Shown one piece after another: positions 7,120-8,894 of a stretch of DNA of 8,894 bases (positions are counted from its first letter, which is position 1; each line of letters starts with the position of its first letter). Under the pieces are notes generated by a model, which worked only from the letters and a program-made list of their open reading frames with translations, was not told the DNA's origin and made no database searches. The DNA lies in assembly GCA_021796315.1 (NCBI GenBank), contig JAJYOH010000214.1, positions 1 to 8,894 of the forward strand. Reading direction: 5' to 3'. Source of the stretch: Chloroflexota bacterium (GTDB lineage Bacteria; Chloroflexota; Anaerolineae; Anaerolineales; Villigracilaceae). The position numbers and the translations under genes are program-made.

Positions 7120-7148
7120 ATTATAGACGCACTTCAACGGATTAGCAA
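7120..7148 (-). promoter_or_regulatory. Sigma-70 promoter for dnaG-rpoD
   Basis: Read on the minus strand, a perfect TATAAT (7120-7125) lies 17 bases downstream of TTGCTA (7143-7148; four of six match TTGACA). A start about 7 bases beyond the -10 box would fall near 7113, leaving only about 4 bases before the dnaG ATG. The transcript would therefore be almost leaderless. Confidence 0.62.
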
Positions 7149-7151
7149 ATC

Positions 7152-7181
7152 TTGTAGATAAGTTAAGGGTTGTGTCATAAT
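7152..7181 (+). promoter_or_regulatory. Possible promoter for the SMR-like/YkoP-like pair
   Basis: CATAAT at 7176-7181 (five of six match TATAAT) lies 18 bases after TTGTAG (7152-7157; only TTG matches TTGACA). A start near 7188 would give a ~20-base leader containing AAGGAG (7195-7200), 7 bases before the ATG at 7208. It sits back to back with the dnaG promoter without overlapping it. Confidence 0.4.
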
Positions 7182-7207
7182 AAAGAAGAACCTCAAGGAG
7201 ACGCACC

Positions 7208-7588
7208 ATGTTCAATAATCGCTTTACCGGTATCGCCATTCCGAAAATCCAAAGTACTTCAACACTGGTCTTTTGGCTGATTGTGGCCAACCTTGGCTTT
7301 AACGTATTATCGAATGCGAGTTTCCGCGTCTCAGCCATGAGCGCGACCTGGCGCGGCATCCTCACCTGGCAGGTGGTCGGCAACCTTGCTGGCTTGGTCA
7401 CGGTGATCACCCTGACCTGGATATTGAAGTACATGCCTTTGAGCATCGCCTTTCCGCTCACCACTGGCCTGACCGTGCTGGGTGTGCAAATGGTAGCCGC
7501 CAGTTGGATCTTTAACGAACCCATCTCCCAACAACAATGGCTGGGGACAATGGCAATCGTGATGGGAATCTGGCTGATCCAACGCTGA
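7208..7588 (+). CDS. SMR/DMT-superfamily-like four-helix membrane protein
   Basis: A 126-residue inner-membrane protein with four predicted hydrophobic helices at about 19-37, 50-71, 77-102 and 108-125. The second half (WILKYMPLSIAFPLTTGL, then a helix, then FNEPISQQQWLG) reads like helices 3-4 of small multidrug resistance proteins and of halves of EamA transporters. It differs from true SMR pumps: Asn28 lies where I would align the essential Glu14 of EmrE, and no other acidic residue is in helix 1. Proton-driven drug efflux of the EmrE type is therefore unlikely; a lipid, sugar or metabolite role, or a scaffold, is open. The ribosome site AAGGAG is well placed. Its TGA shares one base with the next ATG (TGATG), so the two products are probably made together. 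Confidence 0.8.
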   Translation: MFNNRFTGIAIPKIQSTSTLVFWLIVANLGFNVLSNASFRVSAMSATWRGILTWQVVGNLAGLVTVITLTWILKYMPLSIAFPLTTGLTVLGVQMVAASWIFNEPISQQQWLGTMAIVMGIWLIQR

Positions 7589-8169
7589 TGGATTGGCTTC
7601 GTTCGGTTATCTGCCGCTTCGACGATTGGTTGAGTCAAGTCGAAGGCGTCGAACCATTTACAGACGATCCACAGGTCATCATGCGGATTCAGAACGGACG
7701 CGCCGCGTGGAACATTCCCCTGCCCGAGGGTAGGATTCCGATTGATTCAAAAGTATTGGTGCTTCATTTATGGAATGAACGCATTCCACCTATCCCGCCC
7801 CAGGGCGCGGACCTGGGCTGGGCGCGGCAGACCCAACGCCTGATCGTCACCTCATTCAGGGCGGTTGCTCAGCATATCGGCGCAAATCCGCAATTTCAAA
7901 ATGTTGAGGCCGTGGGCGGAGTCAGCGCGCAGATCAAGCTCGAAGGCGCAGACGGCGGACGCGCTTTGCTCGAGCATCTCGGTTTCACGATCTTCCCCTA
8001 CCACCGACCAGCCGGAGCATTCGGGGAATTCTGGGAAAACTTTTATACTTGGTGGTTGATGTGGACGTTCAATCCTGCCAGCGTGCGGCATCGCAGCCTG
8101 CTTGGTTTACAGCGCAATGAATTCTGGACGACGAAGGAAAAATTTCTTGATCAGTTCATGAAAAAATAG
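7588..8169 (+). CDS. YkoP-like domain protein, function unknown
   Basis: A 193-residue protein with no signal peptide. The core VLVLHLWNERIPPIP (56-70), with the preceding 'PLPEGRIPIDSK' strand pair, resembles the YkoP-like domain of uncharacterised bacterial proteins; this is recognition from memory, not a search. Residues 74-120 form an alternating helix/strand segment. HLGFTIFPYHRP (130-141) is followed by a Trp/Phe-rich stretch (FWENFYTWWLMWTF, 148-161) that could lie on a membrane surface, and then RHRSLLGLQRNEFW. The start at 7588 is preferred because it gives the TGATG coupling with the upstream gene. An in-frame ATG at 7537 would overlap that gene by 52 bases and add non-conserved-looking residues. 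Coupling to a membrane protein suggests a shared function at the envelope (inference). The stop codon lies inside the terminator stem. Confidence 0.8.
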   Translation: MDWLRSVICRFDDWLSQVEGVEPFTDDPQVIMRIQNGRAAWNIPLPEGRIPIDSKVLVLHLWNERIPPIPPQGADLGWARQTQRLIVTSFRAVAQHIGANPQFQNVEAVGGVSAQIKLEGADGGRALLEHLGFTIFPYHRPAGAFGEFWENFYTWWLMWTFNPASVRHRSLLGLQRNEFWTTKEKFLDQFMKK

Positions 8170-8200
8170 AGTCGATCCGGTATCGGATCGACTCTATTTT
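8163..8200. terminator. Bidirectional intrinsic terminator
   Basis: A perfect 17-bp stem (8163-8179 with 8184-8200) and loop GTAT. The stem has A-rich 5' and T-rich 3' ends, so it reads as a hairpin plus U-tract on both strands. It ends the plus-strand gene, whose TAG stop (8167-8169) lies within the left arm, and can end the minus-strand gene whose stop is at 8219-8221. Confidence 0.85.
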
Positions 8201-8218
8201 CAAAGGATGGAGGAAATC

Positions 8219-8653
8219 TTACTTTCCGATTCCTATTCCAAGTCCGCCAGTCGCGCTTCCCTGACCGCCAAAGATCAGGTTGAGAAGCGAACCGTCGTTG
8301 GACGCCTTCGCCGAACCTTGGACATTCGCGCTTGCACCGGCATTTGCGTTTCCCTGACCAAGGGCATCATTCAGCATCGTGCTCAAGCTGGCGCCGCTGT
8401 TCGCATCAGCGGATGATGAAGCAGAGCTTTTCGAATCAGCGGAGACACTGGCATTTGCATCCGTCGAAACCTGCGCCTTCGCATTGGCAGTCACGTTCGA
8501 TGCGGATTGGATCGCGAGGTTTGTTGCCTGCGCGGCCGTCGCCTCGACCCGTTGAACAACGCGTTCGATCCTGCCGCGCACATCCGTGTTCAGGCCAGCG
8601 GTCACAGCCAGGCCAAGCGCAGCAGTGAGAAGAAATTGAGCAATCGTTTTCAT
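8219..8653 (-). CDS. Small exported or membrane-anchored Ser/Ala/Asn-rich protein
   Basis: A 144-residue protein I cannot assign to a family. Residues 1-21 (MKTIAQFLLTAALGLAVTAGL) form a signal peptide or single membrane anchor. An amphipathic helix follows (about 26-50, RGRIERVVQRVEATAAQATN). Residues ~51-92 are almost only Ser, Ala, Asn, Asp, Lys, Thr and Val. A short leucine-containing segment (STMLNDALGQ, 91-100) and another (SLLNLIFGG, 122-130) interrupt the low-complexity sequence. The C-terminus is Gly-rich. There is no cysteine and no sortase or lipobox motif. The start at 8653 is fixed by GGAGG (8662-8666 on the opposite strand), 8 bases upstream; the in-frame TTG at 8668 overlaps that site. 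An envelope, surface or biofilm role is possible but unproven. Confidence 0.75.
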   Translation of the reverse strand: MKTIAQFLLTAALGLAVTAGLNTDVRGRIERVVQRVEATAAQATNLAIQSASNVTANAKAQVSTDANASVSADSKSSASSSADANSGASLSTMLNDALGQGNANAGASANVQGSAKASNDGSLLNLIFGGQGSATGGLGIGIGK

Positions 8654-8736
8654 GTTATCTGCCTCCAAATTGGTTTTGACCTTGTGTGGTCATTCACCCT
8701 GCATAACGAGGCGGATATCAAAATGTTACGCCAAGA

Positions 8737-8776
8737 CGAAAATCAAAGACAGCCTCCCGGCTGTCTTTGATTTTCG
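8737..8776 (-). terminator. Intrinsic terminator of the right-edge gene
   Basis: A perfect 18-bp stem (8737-8754 with 8759-8776) with a four-base loop lies 6 bases after the stop codon at 8783-8785. Its minus-strand 3' arm contains TTTGATTTT. The symmetric A/T-rich stem base would also allow function on the plus strand. It insulates the small exported protein gene from its upstream neighbour. Confidence 0.8.
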
Positions 8777-8782
8777 CTCTGT

Positions 8783-8894
8783 TTACTTCTTCGTGCGCAA
8801 CTCGAACGTGATCTCCGTCCAGATGCGGTGCGCGCCATCCCACATCGTTGTGAGAATCGACGAAGCCTGTTTCCACACGACCGTCATCTTTTGG
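8783..8894 (-). CDS. Unrecognised protein, C-terminal end (probably partial)
   Basis: A minus-strand reading frame open from the window edge to TAA at 8783-8785. The last residues read ...GAHRIWTEITFELRTKK. An in-frame ATG at 8885-8887 would give a 34-residue product, but the few bases before it show no ribosome site, so continuation beyond the window is more likely. The terminator hairpin directly after the stop supports a real gene end. The sequence is too short to assign a family. Confidence 0.55.
   Translation of the reverse strand, partial: QKMTVVWKQASSILTTMWDGAHRIWTEITFELRTKK

Noticed and set aside
7537..7587. Earlier ATG for the YkoP-like gene
   Set aside because: It lies deep in the upstream gene, lacks a ribosome site, and would lose the TGATG coupling at 7588.
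8207..8770. Plus-strand ORFs opposite the Ser/Ala/Asn-rich protein
   Set aside because: Their sequences are Ser/Arg/His-rich translations typical of antisense frames, without ribosome sites; the minus gene has a signal sequence and GGAGG.

Overview
The window looks like ordinary chromosome from a mid-GC bacterium. My best guess is Chloroflexota, perhaps class Anaerolineae. The reasons are a DnaG zinc ribbon with a CFGEC knuckle, a LysN-like aminotransferase close to that of Thermus, an adjacent dnaG-rpoD pair, and terminators built as long perfect stems with four-base loops. This placement comes from remembered family resemblance, not from a search. There is no rRNA, tRNA, CRISPR array, transposase or phage gene.

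Positions 1-1675 (+) carry a tight riboflavin-linked operon: the 3' end of a RibD-type reductase, a monofunctional GTP cyclohydrolase II (ribA) overlapping it by 4 bases, and a divergent short-chain dehydrogenase 2 bases later. The last has motifs recalling dihydropteridine reductase. Positions 1676-2034 are a 359-base gap. Its last 134 bases look like a transcription-attenuation leader: a strong ribosome site, a 13-codon ORF rich in Lys and Trp/Tyr/His, five alternating complementary TGCCA/TGGCA segments, and a 15-bp terminator hairpin ending 22 bases before the next start codon. That gene (2035-3273) is a fold-type I PLP aminotransferase of the LysN/aromatic aminotransferase group.

Positions 3431-7109 (-) hold dnaG followed by rpoD, 40 bases apart, a remnant of the classical macromolecular-synthesis operon. 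RpoD has a ~147-residue Trp-rich insert between regions 1.2 and 2.1 and a Thr-to-Asn change in region 2.4. The best dnaG promoter lies so close to the start codon that the transcript would be almost leaderless. DnaG also carries a Pro/Ala-rich insert encoded by an imperfect palindrome.

From 7208 (+), divergent from dnaG, a four-helix SMR/DMT-like membrane protein overlaps by one base a Trp-rich protein that resembles the YkoP-like domain. The pair ends in a 17-bp hairpin containing the second gene's stop codon, which can also serve the convergent gene at 8219-8653 (-). That gene encodes a small exported or membrane-anchored Ser/Ala/Asn-rich protein. Another perfect 18-bp hairpin (8737-8776) separates it from the 3' end of an unrecognised minus-strand gene at the right edge.

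I see no obvious new defence or mobile system. The items most worth a second look are the putative attenuator, the SDR beside ribA, the SMR-like/YkoP-like pair, and the lineage-specific features of RpoD and DnaG.
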